Of a DNA stretch of 64,000 bases, positions 18,701 to 28,142 are shown in pieces (the stretch's first letter is position 1; every line of letters starts with the position of its first letter). The notes under the pieces are model-generated. The model worked only from the letters and a program-made list of their open reading frames with translations. It ran no database searches and was not told the origin of the DNA. The DNA is taken from contig NZ_CP077425.1 of NCBI RefSeq assembly GCF_019048845.1, forward strand, positions 496,001-560,000. The letters run 5' to 3'. This stretch comes from Vibrio mimicus. Lineage in GTDB: Bacteria; Pseudomonadota; Gammaproteobacteria; Enterobacterales; Vibrionaceae. The position numbers were made by a program, and so were the translations under genes.

Positions 18701-19250
18701 GGTCAATCAGTACCGATTCGTCACCAATCCACCAGTCAAAAGAGTAGGGATTTTCGCTTTTTTGGCCTGAAGCACGCATCACCGAAGAGAAAACGAAATT
18801 CTGACCAGAACGATTAATCAAACTGGTTTTACCGGCATTTTCTAAACCCAATACCAGATACCAAGGCAGTGCGTATAGGTAGTTATGCTTATTCAGGCTC
18901 TGTTTCATGTTGACCATGACCTGATTTAACTCTACTTCCTGACGCTCTTCATACACTTTGATCGGGTCTTGGCGCAGTTGTTCTTCGCGTTTTTGATCCG
19001 CCTTGAAAGCTTGCAGTTTACGCCACTGCCATATACCCCATATGGCTAGGCAGCCCAGAGTAAACAAACTACTCGCCATGACACGAGCCATGATCGACTC
19101 CAGCGGTTTATAGCCGGCCACTTCTAACCAAGGGCCCGCCCACCAAATGGCGACGTTCAATAAAATGAACGTAGTGAATAGCAAAATGGGTAACGCTGCC
19201 ACCACCGTGGGTTTAAGCCGCCTTACTATTCCGACAATGAATTTCCACAT
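15705..19250 (-). CDS. tssM: T6SS membrane-complex protein TssM (VasK, IcmF family)
   Basis: An 1181-residue inner-membrane protein that forms, with TssL and TssJ, the trans-envelope complex. Two N-terminal transmembrane helices (VVAALPILLFTTFILLNVAIW and VMASSLFTLGCLAIWGIW) are followed by a cytoplasmic NTPase-like domain with Walker A GLENAGKTS near residue 135. A third helix (about 450-470) leads into the long periplasmic part with ImcF-related and C-terminal beta domains. Walker A is intact. Full length for the family. The gene lies between tssA and vasL, with gaps of 15 and 51 bases. Confidence 0.96.
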   Translation of the reverse strand: MWKFIVGIVRRLKPTVVAALPILLFTTFILLNVAIWWAGPWLEVAGYKPLESIMARVMASSLFTLGCLAIWGIWQWRKLQAFKADQKREEQLRQDPIKVYEERQEVELNQVMVNMKQSLNKHNYLYALPWYLVLGLENAGKTSLINRSGQNFVFSSVMRASGQKSENPYSFDWWIGDESVLIDPDGELLTQGNRSENSDGEMERRLWLHFVNWLERTRSRRPLNGIVLALDVSHLATATASERKAYANLLRARLRELMETLSTRLPVYIALTKLDLLYGFEPFFKHYSKSQREEVLGFTFSMDSVDNLDSWLEEFANEYAQFVERVNTMLPHAVSAPMTLEERNAIYSFTRQISGLKEILQQFFQESLASDQFSTSALVRGAYFTSVYQQGVPTNAFDDAASRRYGLSHAINTAQRAKNSTIYFTQKLFTHIIYPEAGLASDNFRMAKNKRRLMGLSFVACSVATLLLAGTWHRNYLNNVERADSVLTKVNQYKEQFPASLYLASQQDVLEPLNKIREATLEFGFFRDKPQYISDFGLYQGHTIGPKVEETYLNLLETRFLPLLMADVVVALNQAQTDEEKLAVLRVYRMLVDKSGRYQDYVMDYFAKYWQKSFSGQRQIQEELLGHLDYAMRHTDLTADRLSGNKGVEQVMRPYDKVIARAQVELGSMPNDQRVYRNLKLSAQTVLGPSVNLRSLIGPVFDVVFEERVLNSSSLYIPQMLTKQGFDDYFMPQSESVSELALIDSWVLGQSKTAQFSEADKQALRDKIRDLYVADYTNTWRAALNEIDVKYFNDINDAVLVLENITSNLEPMQRLLRTLDDNTQLYSALPKDEAALKELIKSPKYKVAAMIETPFADLNGMLKPVGSKPAYMTEVLASVDEVKSYLKSIQDAPDVGMAALDATKARVKLVNADPIYTLKRVSSGLPKPLDTMMTKIADESWFVVKQEAIKHLEVRWTEDVYKTFQSKLAGRYPFNPASSKDAALEDFESFFAPNGTLDNFYNHQLKMFIEENITVASDDSAQSIIRKEVLDQIKQAQKIREAFFNRKGILDVSFSVEPLSLSNNKRRSVLNVDGQFLAYSHGPRENVELIWPNTLRDSAVSKVTLIPTKTNMSPRSLQIQGPWAFFRLLDQGDVVSASPTSVDFKFIVDGGEMIYRINSEADANPFTERLFKSFKLSKTLY

Positions 19251-19265
19251 GAATTGTGTCCTTGT

Positions 19266-20672
19266 TTACTCTGACGTTGTATATCTTTGAATTTGTTCAA
19301 TTAAGCTCGGTTCCCACTCAGGTACAGACAGTGTCGTCACTTGAGCGAGCAGAGTTTGGTACTGTTCACTAGCCATAGCATCGAGATGATTTGCCCGCAG
19401 CAAATCCGCCGACAGCAATCGCCAATAAAATTTATCGCGTGGTTCGATGGCACTCACCAAACCGTCATTCAGCATGGAGAGCGCGACCGCAATGCCACCC
19501 TCTTTAGCCAACTGGAACGCCTCTTTACGCTTCTCTTGCCAATCTCCACTGACCGATTGGCCAGTCGCGCCTTGCATTTGCCCGACATGCGCTAGCCACT
19601 CTTTTACCGTATCACTGACGAACGGCTCCCCCCCTTTGAATTTGAGTTCAAGCAACGAGGGCAAACGGCGTAAAAAGTGTTGCGTTTCTTCCGCAATCGC
19701 TTGGCTCCAATCACTTTTCCCTAACTGCTGAGCAATGGTGTAACTCATCCATTGCCCTTCAAACCAATAAGGGGCCATGGTTAAACTCTGCTCAACCTTG
19801 CGCCACAGCGCTAAATCAGGATGCCGCAGTTGATCTTGGTAATCTTTCACCCGATCCGCTTGCATGCTGCGTAGCAAGGTTTCACCATCAGGTTTGTGAT
19901 CAGGCAGTGAGGTAATACTTCCCCATACCGCGAAACGGCGCAGTCGTATCGACAAGGCGATGCCAAACTCTTGCTCGGCCAGAAAATCGGCCACTTTCAG
20001 CAAGGTCTGCTTTGCGGCTTTATCGCTCGAGTGATCCACCACCATGCTCGTAGTCGATGACGATGTGGTTGGGTTTGGTGTTTCACGAGTGCTGCTTTGC
20101 GCTGTCACTTGCTGACGCTGCTCTGCACGCTGGATTTCGCCTGCAATACGAACCGCCACTGACTCCACCAACTCAGACGACAAACCCTGTTTTTCAACGG
20201 CTTGTTGCCACTCACTGATCGCGGCTTGCAACGCTTGGCGATCTGATTCATCCAACTGATGAAAATCGAACTTTTCCACCACAGTCGAAAAACGCTGAGC
20301 CATCTGGCTAAAAAACTTACGCCGTGGTAGGTTGCCGCGCGCACCCGGTGCGGGATAACTCTCATTCCAGTAACGGTTAAGGAACTCGCTCATCACCCCG
20401 AAAGAGACAATCAAGCGCGCAGGCGTCACTTGGTTATGCAAACACTGCAGTAGATAAACCAGTAACTTGATGTCTTTACTCTGCTCGCCAAGCAGTTTGA
20501 GTGTGCTGATTTCCACTTCATCCCACTGCACTGTGGCGTGAGAAAGAGAGCCCACTTTCATCATCTGATCTTCAATGAAATCAAACAGTGGGTGATCCAC
20601 CAACCGCTCTCCAATCGGATTACTACTGCTAATAGGCTTGGCAATGCATTGACGGTATTCAATAATTTCCAT
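19266..20672 (-). CDS. tssA: T6SS cap protein TssA (VasJ)
   Basis: A 468-residue cytoplasmic protein that helps start and cap the growing sheath-tube. The N-terminal ImpA_N region is recognisable (about residues 20-140, including LLVYLLQCLHNQVTPARL and ESYPAPGARGNLPRRKF). A Ser/Thr-rich linker at about 193-215 is followed by a C-terminal VasJ-type domain (LSMLNDGLVSAIEPRDKFYWRL). This is the long TssA class. It starts nine bases after the vasI stop. Confidence 0.94.
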   Translation of the reverse strand: MEIIEYRQCIAKPISSSNPIGERLVDHPLFDFIEDQMMKVGSLSHATVQWDEVEISTLKLLGEQSKDIKLLVYLLQCLHNQVTPARLIVSFGVMSEFLNRYWNESYPAPGARGNLPRRKFFSQMAQRFSTVVEKFDFHQLDESDRQALQAAISEWQQAVEKQGLSSELVESVAVRIAGEIQRAEQRQQVTAQSSTRETPNPTTSSSTTSMVVDHSSDKAAKQTLLKVADFLAEQEFGIALSIRLRRFAVWGSITSLPDHKPDGETLLRSMQADRVKDYQDQLRHPDLALWRKVEQSLTMAPYWFEGQWMSYTIAQQLGKSDWSQAIAEETQHFLRRLPSLLELKFKGGEPFVSDTVKEWLAHVGQMQGATGQSVSGDWQEKRKEAFQLAKEGGIAVALSMLNDGLVSAIEPRDKFYWRLLSADLLRANHLDAMASEQYQTLLAQVTTLSVPEWEPSLIEQIQRYTTSE

Positions 20673-20681
20673 GATGACTCC

Positions 20682-21332
20682 TTACCAACCGCAGCGTTCG
20701 CGCAAGGCATCAAGGGCTTCATTGACGCCACGAGTATCAAACTGCAACCCATCAGCAAACGGAGCATTAGAGCGCAGTAACAGTCGAGGCTCACTGGCCG
20801 CCAATTTCATCATCTCAATCGCAGGCATGCCGCGAGCGGAAGAAAAAAGCACACCATGATCATCACTGCGCCAAAACTGCGTTTGTTGGCGAATAGAGAT
20901 CTGAATGCGTGCATCTTCCCTCTCTTGAGGCAGCGCTAACTCAATGCGACTCAGGTTATTGATACAACTGAGTAAAAGCACTGCTGGCGTTTGTTCTGCC
21001 GATAAGCGATTTTGCGCCGGTAAGGCAACCCATGCGCTACTGCCTTTACCTTCACCATCGGTTACCAAAAACCAACCGGATTCAGAGGCGGGCTGTTTCA
21101 GTGCCGCCATCGCCCGCTTCCACTCTGTTGGGTAAGGGTTCATCGGAGTCACTGCCACCGCATCTAAAGGGGTGGCAAATACACGATCAAAACAGGCCAA
21201 TCGCTCTAAACGTGCCGACACTGTGCGACACTGCTCGGCTTGATCTATGAGCGAAGCACTCTGCGCCTGAGCAGTAGAGGTAAACACAAGCGAGCTGAAG
21301 ATTAAACTGACCGCCAAAAGGGATGTATTCAT
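20682..21332 (-). CDS. vasI: T6SS-associated exported protein VasI/TagO
   Basis: A 216-residue protein with a signal peptide ending AQAQ before SASLIDQAEQC. The mature part has the VasI pattern: an N-terminal C-R-x(n)-LERLACFD motif, a GSSAWVAL segment and a C-terminal Cys (RERCGW). VasI/TagO proteins occur in many T6SS clusters of Vibrio and Pseudomonas; their exact role is unclear. The ATG overlaps the vasH stop as ATGA, showing translational coupling. Confidence 0.88.
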   Translation of the reverse strand: MNTSLLAVSLIFSSLVFTSTAQAQSASLIDQAEQCRTVSARLERLACFDRVFATPLDAVAVTPMNPYPTEWKRAMAALKQPASESGWFLVTDGEGKGSSAWVALPAQNRLSAEQTPAVLLLSCINNLSRIELALPQEREDARIQISIRQQTQFWRSDDHGVLFSSARGMPAIEMMKLAASEPRLLLRSNAPFADGLQFDTRGVNEALDALRERCGW

Positions 21333-22909
21333 GGGGTTTTAATCTCCAATTTCAGGCACTTATAAGCCAATGTTCGCTTAGGTATGCCCAAACTTTTCGC
21401 CGCTTTCGCGCGATCACCAGAAAAGCGAGTAAGCCGCTCACTGATGATTTGCGCTTCAAACTCATTCAACGCTTGCTTTAGGTTATGAATGACCGCAAAG
21501 TTTGGTTCACCACTGACAGCCGAAGTTGAGGAAGGCGTTTCCCCTTCCTCTGTCGAAACAGGTGCTGAGCCATTCAAACATTCCATCGCTTGTAAGCGAT
21601 GAACAAAACAACTCGCTTCCACTTCCGTTCCATCTGAGGTTTGAGCGCAGCCAAACTCAATCAAATGTTTCAATTCGCGCACATTACCGGGGAAGTTATA
21701 TTGTTTCAGGCAGTCGATCGCCCGGTAGTTCAAACCGCGAATACGGGTGTTATGCTGCAAATTAAACACACGCACAAAATGCTCACTGAGTAAGTCAATA
21801 TCTTCCAAGCGCGCAGCTAAACGCGGCAAGGTGATAGGGTATTGAAACAGGCGGTAATAAAGATCTTGCCGAAACGCTTTTTTGCGCACTTGATCGAGTA
21901 AGTTCACATGAGTTGCGGAGACCAGACGGAAATCTGAACTGAGCTCTTGCTTGCCCCCGAGCGGACGGAAAGTACGCGATTCCAAAACTCGCAGTAATTT
22001 CGCTTGTAAGGTCAGCGGCATATCGCCAATCTCATCCAAGAACAAGGTTCCGCCATTAGCTTGTGCGATCAGCCCTTGTTTATCGCTATCTGCGCCAGAA
22101 AATGCACCTTTGCAATAGCCAAACAGCTCACTTTCCAATAGGTGTTCAGGAATCGCCGCACAGTTAATCGCGACAAAGGGCGCTGATTTTCGTGCTGACA
22201 GTTCATGCACGGCGGCGGCGACCAGTTCTTTACCTGTCCCCGTCTCACCCTGCACCATGACGGAAAGTTGTGAGTTGGCCGCCGACACAATCTGCTCACG
22301 CAGTTTTTGCATCGCGGCACTCTCACCAATCAAGGTGCGAGAAAGATCGTTGGCTAATAAGCGTTGTGCTGAATCACGTTGAATATCGGATAACGATTCT
22401 TTTAACTCAAGGCGTGTTTGCTCTTCTCGTTGCATGTCATTCAGCAATGACCACTGCTGTGAAAATACTTCGATAAATTTGAGAAAGTCAGCATCGGCAA
22501 ACGCATTGGCGATACCATGGCTTTCCCCCATCAGGAGTAAAATGGAATGCACCTGCCGATTACCCATAGGCAAAGGCTGGATCCACACCGAATCAAACAT
22601 GCCGACCTTAGCGGTAAATTGGCTAAAGGTACGATTGGATTGCCAGAAAACCAGCTCTTCTGCAGTGAGGTGCATTGCATTCGTTGACTGCAGCACATGA
22701 GCAAAAGGCACATCAAAATCGGTCACTGACCACGCGAGCTGACGTTGTGGGTCATGCGGAACAAGTAAACGTCCATCCGATGATGGCAACAGCAGCAGGC
22801 TGTCACTCAGATCCAAGCCTTGAGTCAGCAGATCCACAAATAGCAGCGCAAGTTGGTGGGATTTTCTCACTCCCACCAATTGGGTTGCAGACGCTAACCA
22901 TTGACTCAT
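21329..22909 (-). CDS. vasH: Sigma-54 activator VasH
   Basis: A 526-residue bacterial enhancer-binding protein. The N-terminal sensing region (about 1-180) is GAF-like. The central AAA+ domain has Walker A GETGTGKE, the sigma-54 loop GAFSGAD (a usual variant of GAFTGA) and Walker B GGTLFLDEIGDM. The C-terminus ends in a Fis-type helix-turn-helix (ERLTRFSGDRAKAAKSLGIPKRTLAYKCL). In V. cholerae VasH is required for RpoN-dependent expression of the hcp-carrying auxiliary clusters. It lies two bases after clpV. Confidence 0.96.
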   Translation of the reverse strand: MSQWLASATQLVGVRKSHQLALLFVDLLTQGLDLSDSLLLLPSSDGRLLVPHDPQRQLAWSVTDFDVPFAHVLQSTNAMHLTAEELVFWQSNRTFSQFTAKVGMFDSVWIQPLPMGNRQVHSILLLMGESHGIANAFADADFLKFIEVFSQQWSLLNDMQREEQTRLELKESLSDIQRDSAQRLLANDLSRTLIGESAAMQKLREQIVSAANSQLSVMVQGETGTGKELVAAAVHELSARKSAPFVAINCAAIPEHLLESELFGYCKGAFSGADSDKQGLIAQANGGTLFLDEIGDMPLTLQAKLLRVLESRTFRPLGGKQELSSDFRLVSATHVNLLDQVRKKAFRQDLYYRLFQYPITLPRLAARLEDIDLLSEHFVRVFNLQHNTRIRGLNYRAIDCLKQYNFPGNVRELKHLIEFGCAQTSDGTEVEASCFVHRLQAMECLNGSAPVSTEEGETPSSTSAVSGEPNFAVIHNLKQALNEFEAQIISERLTRFSGDRAKAAKSLGIPKRTLAYKCLKLEIKTP

Positions 22910-22911
22910 GG

Positions 22912-25521
22912 CTAAGCCACCTCCCCGATAAATTCACCCTCTTCCGCCGCCAGTCGAATACGCTGGACGGGCGCTTTCTCAGCCAATTTATTGAGCAGAG
23001 CGAGAGAAACAGGGGGGAGTAACTGACCTTCAATGATGGCCTCAAGCATACGCGCACCATTTTCACTGCGCGTTGCACGGCTTAAGATCTCTTCAATCAA
23101 ACTCTCTTCAATCACCACTTCGGCGTTGTAACGTGACTTGAACAGTTTTTCGAGACGAGTCAGTTTGCCGCGCACAATTTGCGCCAGCACTTCTTTACCC
23201 AGTGGGAGATAGGGGATCACTTCCATCCGCGCCAGCAACGCCGGTTTAAAGAAGGCGGCTAACTCAGGATAGAGGGCCTCATCCAATTTCGCGGTTTCCT
23301 CTGCGTAATCCACTATGGTTTGGTAACCCAGATTCGATGTCAGGAAGAACACAATGTTTTGGCAATCAATCACACGCCCTTCACCATCCGCAATCTCACC
23401 TTTATCAAAACCTTGATAGAAGATGTTTAAGACCTCAGGATGAGCTTTCTCCACTTCATCAAGCAGCACAACGGAATACGGCATTTTGCGAATGGCTTCC
23501 GTCAGCACACCACCCTCGCCGTAACCAACATAACCCGGAGGGGAGCCTATCAAACGGGAAACGGTGTGTTTTTCTTGGTATTCCGACATATTGATCGTGG
23601 TTAAAAACTGCTTACCGCCATAGAGCTGCTCGGCCAGTTGCACCACGGTTTCCGTTTTACCCACACCACTTGGCCCGACTAACAGGAAAGCTCCTTTCGG
23701 TCTTCCTGGGCGGCGCAAATCCGCACGCGCAGTCAGTAGATGACGATGGATTCGCTCAATCGCCGTCTCTTGTCCTTTGATAGCTTGACCTAGAATGTCC
23801 GTTAAATGGGTAATTTTATGCAGCTCATCGGTGTTCATTTGATCAACAGGCACACCAGTCCAATCGGCGATCACTTCCGCAATCTGATCCGCATCGACTT
23901 GCGGATGCATTAGACGCTTATCGTGAGCGATTGCTTCTAACGCCTCATATTGCTCTTGCAGTGCAATACGGATGACTTGGGTATGATCCAGATCGGGAGC
24001 CTCAGCTTGGCTCAGTACCATCAATTCGGCACGTAGTGCAATGATCGATTCCACTAATGCTTTTTGTTGCAGCCAGCACTCCGTCAGCTCCGCTTTTTCC
24101 GCCTCATCAGCCAACTCTTGATTACGCAATACATCAAGGCGCTCGCGATCAACGTCTTGCCCAAGGAATTGCGCACGCTCTAGCATATCGATTTCTAATT
24201 GGCGTTGATGGCACAAGGTTTCCAATAACGCTAAACGCTTAGGTGGTGTCGTCATATTGATTGCGATACGCGCACATGCGGTATCCAACACATCAATGGC
24301 TTTATCTGGCAATTGGCGACCAGATATATAGCGTGCCGAAAGTTCCGCGGCCGCTTTCAACGCATCATCAGTAATTAATACGTTATGCGCTTTTTCATAG
24401 ACACCATTGAGGCCACGTAGAATGTCTACCGCTTGATCAATAGTCGGCTCATCAAGTTTCACCAGTTGGAAACGACGAGTTAGCGCAGGATCTTTTTCAA
24501 AATACTTTTTGTATTCTTTCCAAGTGGTTGCCGCGACCGTGCTCAATTCACCGCGGGCTAAGGCGGGTTTAAGCAAGTTGGCGGCATCACTACCGCCTTC
24601 TTGGTTGCCTGAACCAATCAGCGTATGTGCTTCATCAATGAATAGAATGATCGGCTTGGGGGACTGTTTAATGGTGTCGATCACCCCTTTTAGGCGTTTT
24701 TCAAACTCACCTTTGACTGAAGCTCCGGCTTGTAAACGGCCTAAATCAAGTGAATAGAGTTCAACATTTTGCAGCTGAGTAGGCACTTTTCCTGCCACAA
24801 CGCGCAGTGCCAAACCTTCAATCATGGCGCTTTTACCTACCCCAGCTTCACCGACCACGATCGGGTTGTTTTTCCGGCGGCGGCAGAGGATATCTATCAT
24901 CAGGTTCAGCTCGTTTTCACGGCATAGCACAGGATCAAGTTCGCCATTACGCGCTTGCTCAGTCACATTGGTACAAAAACGGCTCAGCGCGGTTTCTGCC
25001 CCTTCTTGCAACACTCCTGAGCTTTTTTTATCCGTTTGAACAACGGTTGTTTCAGCGGATTCACTCAAGATCATCGTGAAATGCTTTTTCAAGTTTTCAC
25101 GGTTGATCCCTTCAAAGAGTTGAATCAACTTGAATGAAAGGTAGCGATCAGCACGCGTTAATGCCGCAAGGAAAATCGCACCAGAGCGCAATTCCGCTTG
25201 CTCAAGCTCCGTGCTCGACAACAGCCACGCCTCTTGGAGCAGCTCAACCAGTAATGGTGAGAAAGCGGGATAAGTGTCAAGCCCTTGCTCACGGCTATAG
25301 GTTAAAGCTATCGTTTGCTTAACCTGTTCTGTTTCCAATCCCGCTTGTTTGAGTATCAAACGAACATCAGATAACGGATTATCCAATAGCACATCCAGAT
25401 AGTGTTCTAAGGTCACTTCAGGGTGCTGGCGCTCAATACAAAGAGAAGCCGCTTGCTCCAAAGCCAGTTTGCTTTGGGCATTCAGTTTTGCAATAAGAGT
25501 GGGTAATTCAATCCGGATCAC
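22912..25521 (-). CDS. clpV: T6SS sheath-recycling ATPase ClpV (TssH)
   Basis: An 869-residue double AAA+ unfoldase that dismantles contracted TssB-TssC sheath. The N-domain (1-150) is the ClpV type. The first ATPase has Walker A GEAGVGKSAM and the second GPSGVGKTET, with Walker B sequences IILFIDEAH and SVVLLDEVEK, and a ClpB-like middle region between them. Full length for the family, with no damage. It follows tssL by 25 bases. Confidence 0.97.
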   Translation of the reverse strand: MIRIELPTLIAKLNAQSKLALEQAASLCIERQHPEVTLEHYLDVLLDNPLSDVRLILKQAGLETEQVKQTIALTYSREQGLDTYPAFSPLLVELLQEAWLLSSTELEQAELRSGAIFLAALTRADRYLSFKLIQLFEGINRENLKKHFTMILSESAETTVVQTDKKSSGVLQEGAETALSRFCTNVTEQARNGELDPVLCRENELNLMIDILCRRRKNNPIVVGEAGVGKSAMIEGLALRVVAGKVPTQLQNVELYSLDLGRLQAGASVKGEFEKRLKGVIDTIKQSPKPIILFIDEAHTLIGSGNQEGGSDAANLLKPALARGELSTVAATTWKEYKKYFEKDPALTRRFQLVKLDEPTIDQAVDILRGLNGVYEKAHNVLITDDALKAAAELSARYISGRQLPDKAIDVLDTACARIAINMTTPPKRLALLETLCHQRQLEIDMLERAQFLGQDVDRERLDVLRNQELADEAEKAELTECWLQQKALVESIIALRAELMVLSQAEAPDLDHTQVIRIALQEQYEALEAIAHDKRLMHPQVDADQIAEVIADWTGVPVDQMNTDELHKITHLTDILGQAIKGQETAIERIHRHLLTARADLRRPGRPKGAFLLVGPSGVGKTETVVQLAEQLYGGKQFLTTINMSEYQEKHTVSRLIGSPPGYVGYGEGGVLTEAIRKMPYSVVLLDEVEKAHPEVLNIFYQGFDKGEIADGEGRVIDCQNIVFFLTSNLGYQTIVDYAEETAKLDEALYPELAAFFKPALLARMEVIPYLPLGKEVLAQIVRGKLTRLEKLFKSRYNAEVVIEESLIEEILSRATRSENGARMLEAIIEGQLLPPVSLALLNKLAEKAPVQRIRLAAEEGEFIGEVA

Positions 25522-25546
25522 AACGTACCACCTAGCCTAATTATGT

Positions 25547-26320
25547 TTAAAGTATTTGATTGAGTTGATTGAGCACATCACTGGATTTGCTGTGCAGCAC
25601 ATAGCTGTAGCCGAGAAAAAGACCAACCCAGAGCACAATAAAGCCGACAAACACTGACCAAACCGGCATCTGTCTGCTGAGTGTGTATTTCGCACGTACC
25701 ACATGCTCCGTAGGACGAGTTAAGTCTTGTAGCTCACTCTCTTCAAAGCTGCTCAGCAAATGGTGTAAGCGATTAATCACTTTCTCACGCTCAGCATGCC
25801 CCCCCTCCATCACTCGATATTTGCCTTCAAAACCGAGCACCAGACAGTGATAGATAAAAGCCAATAAAGCGTGGTAACGCTGAGGCTCTCCTTCAAGACG
25901 ACTCAAAATTGTGAAGACTTTCTCACCACCCCATGTTTCATTATGGAAACGAGACAACATCGAGTGTTCCGCCCACAAGCTCGATGCTCCCCATTCGGTG
26001 CCCATGACGGATTCATCCAGAAACGCACACAAAATGTATCGATATGCCATCAAGATCGCGTGCTCATAACCTTGCTCTGTCAGCTCAATCTCAATCGCTT
26101 TGATCTCTTCGATCGTTTGACGATAAATCTGCTCAATGTTGTCGCATTCGGTCAATGTGCGTACCCGCAGGGAAAGACCAAACAGTGGCGTTGCCGCGTC
26201 AATCAGCACATTGGGGTTATCACCACGCAGTTGAAACCAGTAGTCTTGGTCGTGATTGATTTTCTCCACATCGTCAAACAACAAGCTGGCTAGTGGCGTC
26301 TCTTTTTTACTCTGTTCCAT
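25547..26320 (-). CDS. tssL: T6SS membrane-complex protein TssL (VasF, DotU family)
   Basis: A 257-residue tail-anchored inner-membrane protein. The cytoplasmic DotU domain (about 30-210, with ILCAFLDESVMGTEWG) is followed by one transmembrane helix (VFVGFIVLWVGLFLGYSYV). There is no C-terminal OmpA-like peptidoglycan-binding extension, so anchoring to the wall would need another protein. It starts two bases after the tssK stop. Confidence 0.95.
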   Translation of the reverse strand: MEQSKKETPLASLLFDDVEKINHDQDYWFQLRGDNPNVLIDAATPLFGLSLRVRTLTECDNIEQIYRQTIEEIKAIEIELTEQGYEHAILMAYRYILCAFLDESVMGTEWGASSLWAEHSMLSRFHNETWGGEKVFTILSRLEGEPQRYHALLAFIYHCLVLGFEGKYRVMEGGHAEREKVINRLHHLLSSFEESELQDLTRPTEHVVRAKYTLSRQMPVWSVFVGFIVLWVGLFLGYSYVLHSKSSDVLNQLNQIL

Positions 26321-26322
26321 GA

Positions 26323-27657
26323 TTAACTCCTGATCGCCCAGAATTGCAGCTCAAGATCATCAAAGGCTGCTGCAACGTGGAATGCAAAACCGCTTGAGTG
26401 GCTCAACATTGCCCACGCGGCACTGGTTTTATCTAACTGGTAGTAGGTGTAGCCCGCGTGATAAGGCAACTGACGTGGAGCAACCGGTAATGAGGTCAAC
26501 GGAATACCAGGCAATTGCAGCGAGATCAGTTCACGGATTTTCTCTACTGAGGCCACTTTGGTTTGCTGAGTAAACAGACGACGCAGCTCATCCAATGGCA
26601 TACGTGCTTTCACCGCAATGATGAATTCTGCGCTCTCCATCAGCTGCGGATCGTGAATCGGCGCAACCATCAAGCCGTACTTACGCTTATCAAGCTGGAT
26701 AGAAACGGCACGCGGCTCTAGAACTACGCTCAAGCTTTGACGCAGACTGCGGATCAGTGGTTGAAACGATTGGCTTGGCAAATCATGGTTATAACTTGGC
26801 AAGCTAGGGGGCAAACGGCTCTCATCAGTAAACGTTGCCAACTCCCCACACACAGAAGAGAGACATTCAAACAACCGCTCAGGAGGCAAACTGCGCAGCT
26901 CTGCTAGATGTTTCATTTGCGGTTGCAGGCGGTTTAACGCTTGCAGCAGCATGAAGTCAGACACATCCGCCACTCCACCTTGCGCTGGAGAGCTGATCCG
27001 CTGCGCGATGTTTTTTGCCCGCTCACGCATCAGCCCAGACATTTCATTGATGAAACGGTGCAATGACGAGATGCCCACCACATTGAGGTGGCAAGGAATA
27101 AAATCGGGATCGAGTACCACACTGCCATCAGGGCGTTTTTCCAGAATCCGACCAATCGCAATCGAGGCAAACGAGCTGCGATCTTCACGCTCAAGCATCA
27201 ACTGCAGACGAACAGGGGAAACGTCAATGGTTGTGGTATCACCTTGCACGCTATGTACATCACGCACCTCAAGACGACGGCTGATATAGCGACCAGTACC
27301 ACGTTCTTCAGGCCAGTTAATCTCCATCAGGGATTCACTGCGCAGTGGAACGGCGAGATAAATGATTTGGTTCGCTAGCGAAGCATCTGTCACTTCGAGG
27401 GCATCGGGCAGATGATCTTCTTGCGGAATACGAAAAGCCGTGCCATCCGGCATGACACCCACCGCCCGTTCAATCGCGATACGACCAAAAGAGAGGTATT
27501 CTGGATTGAGTGACAATTCAGAAATGCCATACAAATAACGACTCACCGTGCTCAGGCGTTCATCCAGGCAGTACTCCGTATATCTCTGCTGTTGCTGAAA
27601 ATGTTGGGGCTTAATGAATAGCCCTTCATTCCAGATCACTCGGTTACGCGCAAACAT
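26323..27657 (-). CDS. tssK: T6SS baseplate adaptor TssK (VasE)
   Basis: A 444-residue cytoplasmic protein that links the baseplate wedge (TssE, TssF, TssG) to the membrane complex. The N-terminus carries the conserved WNEGLFIKPQHFQQQQRYTE family start, and the C-terminal neck and head region includes FHVAAAFDDLELQFWAI. Length is normal. It follows tssJ by six bases. Confidence 0.96.
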   Translation of the reverse strand: MFARNRVIWNEGLFIKPQHFQQQQRYTEYCLDERLSTVSRYLYGISELSLNPEYLSFGRIAIERAVGVMPDGTAFRIPQEDHLPDALEVTDASLANQIIYLAVPLRSESLMEINWPEERGTGRYISRRLEVRDVHSVQGDTTTIDVSPVRLQLMLEREDRSSFASIAIGRILEKRPDGSVVLDPDFIPCHLNVVGISSLHRFINEMSGLMRERAKNIAQRISSPAQGGVADVSDFMLLQALNRLQPQMKHLAELRSLPPERLFECLSSVCGELATFTDESRLPPSLPSYNHDLPSQSFQPLIRSLRQSLSVVLEPRAVSIQLDKRKYGLMVAPIHDPQLMESAEFIIAVKARMPLDELRRLFTQQTKVASVEKIRELISLQLPGIPLTSLPVAPRQLPYHAGYTYYQLDKTSAAWAMLSHSSGFAFHVAAAFDDLELQFWAIRS

Positions 27658-27663
27658 CGTTTG

Positions 27664-28140
27664 TTATTCCACCCTATCCAATTTCACATCGTAGTCTTTA
27701 AACAGCATCAGCAAGTGATACTCTCGACCCTTATTGATCACCTTGACGGCTTTTTTCCATTCACTGAGTTCAGGTTCGGCAAAATGTGCCATCACGCCGA
27801 TGTAGTTGGTTTCTTCATCCACTTCAAAAGCGTTCACAAACTTGAACTGGCCTGGGGTCAGCACATAGTCATAGTTTTTGACAAAATTACTGCGCAGCGC
27901 TTTTTTATAATCGGTTTTGAGCTGGTCATAGTCGGAGGACATAAACATTGAGTCATCCTTTAGCTCAAAAACTTGAATCTCAATCGGTGAAGCTTCACCC
28001 CAGATGTTGGGGTTCACCCCTTCATCACTGACAAGGCTAAAGGTCACTTTAGTTGGCTCTTTCGCGGGCTCGTACTGTTCCGACGAACTGCAAGCGGTCA
28101 ATACCATCAACGAAAACAGCATCCACAGCACTTTGTTCAC
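27664..28140 (-). CDS. tssJ: T6SS outer-membrane lipoprotein TssJ (VasD)
   Basis: A 158-residue lipoprotein with a signal peptide and lipobox LTAC (Cys17), which is followed by Ser residues favouring outer-membrane sorting. The mature domain has the TssJ transthyretin-like pattern: VTFSLVSDEGVNPN early, PIEIQVFELKDD, and a C-terminal AHFAEPELSEWKKAV segment. It binds the periplasmic part of TssM. It starts two bases after the tagH stop. Confidence 0.95.
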   Translation of the reverse strand: MNKVLWMLFSLMVLTACSSSEQYEPAKEPTKVTFSLVSDEGVNPNIWGEASPIEIQVFELKDDSMFMSSDYDQLKTDYKKALRSNFVKNYDYVLTPGQFKFVNAFEVDEETNYIGVMAHFAEPELSEWKKAVKVINKGREYHLLMLFKDYDVKLDRVE

Positions 28141-28142
28141 GG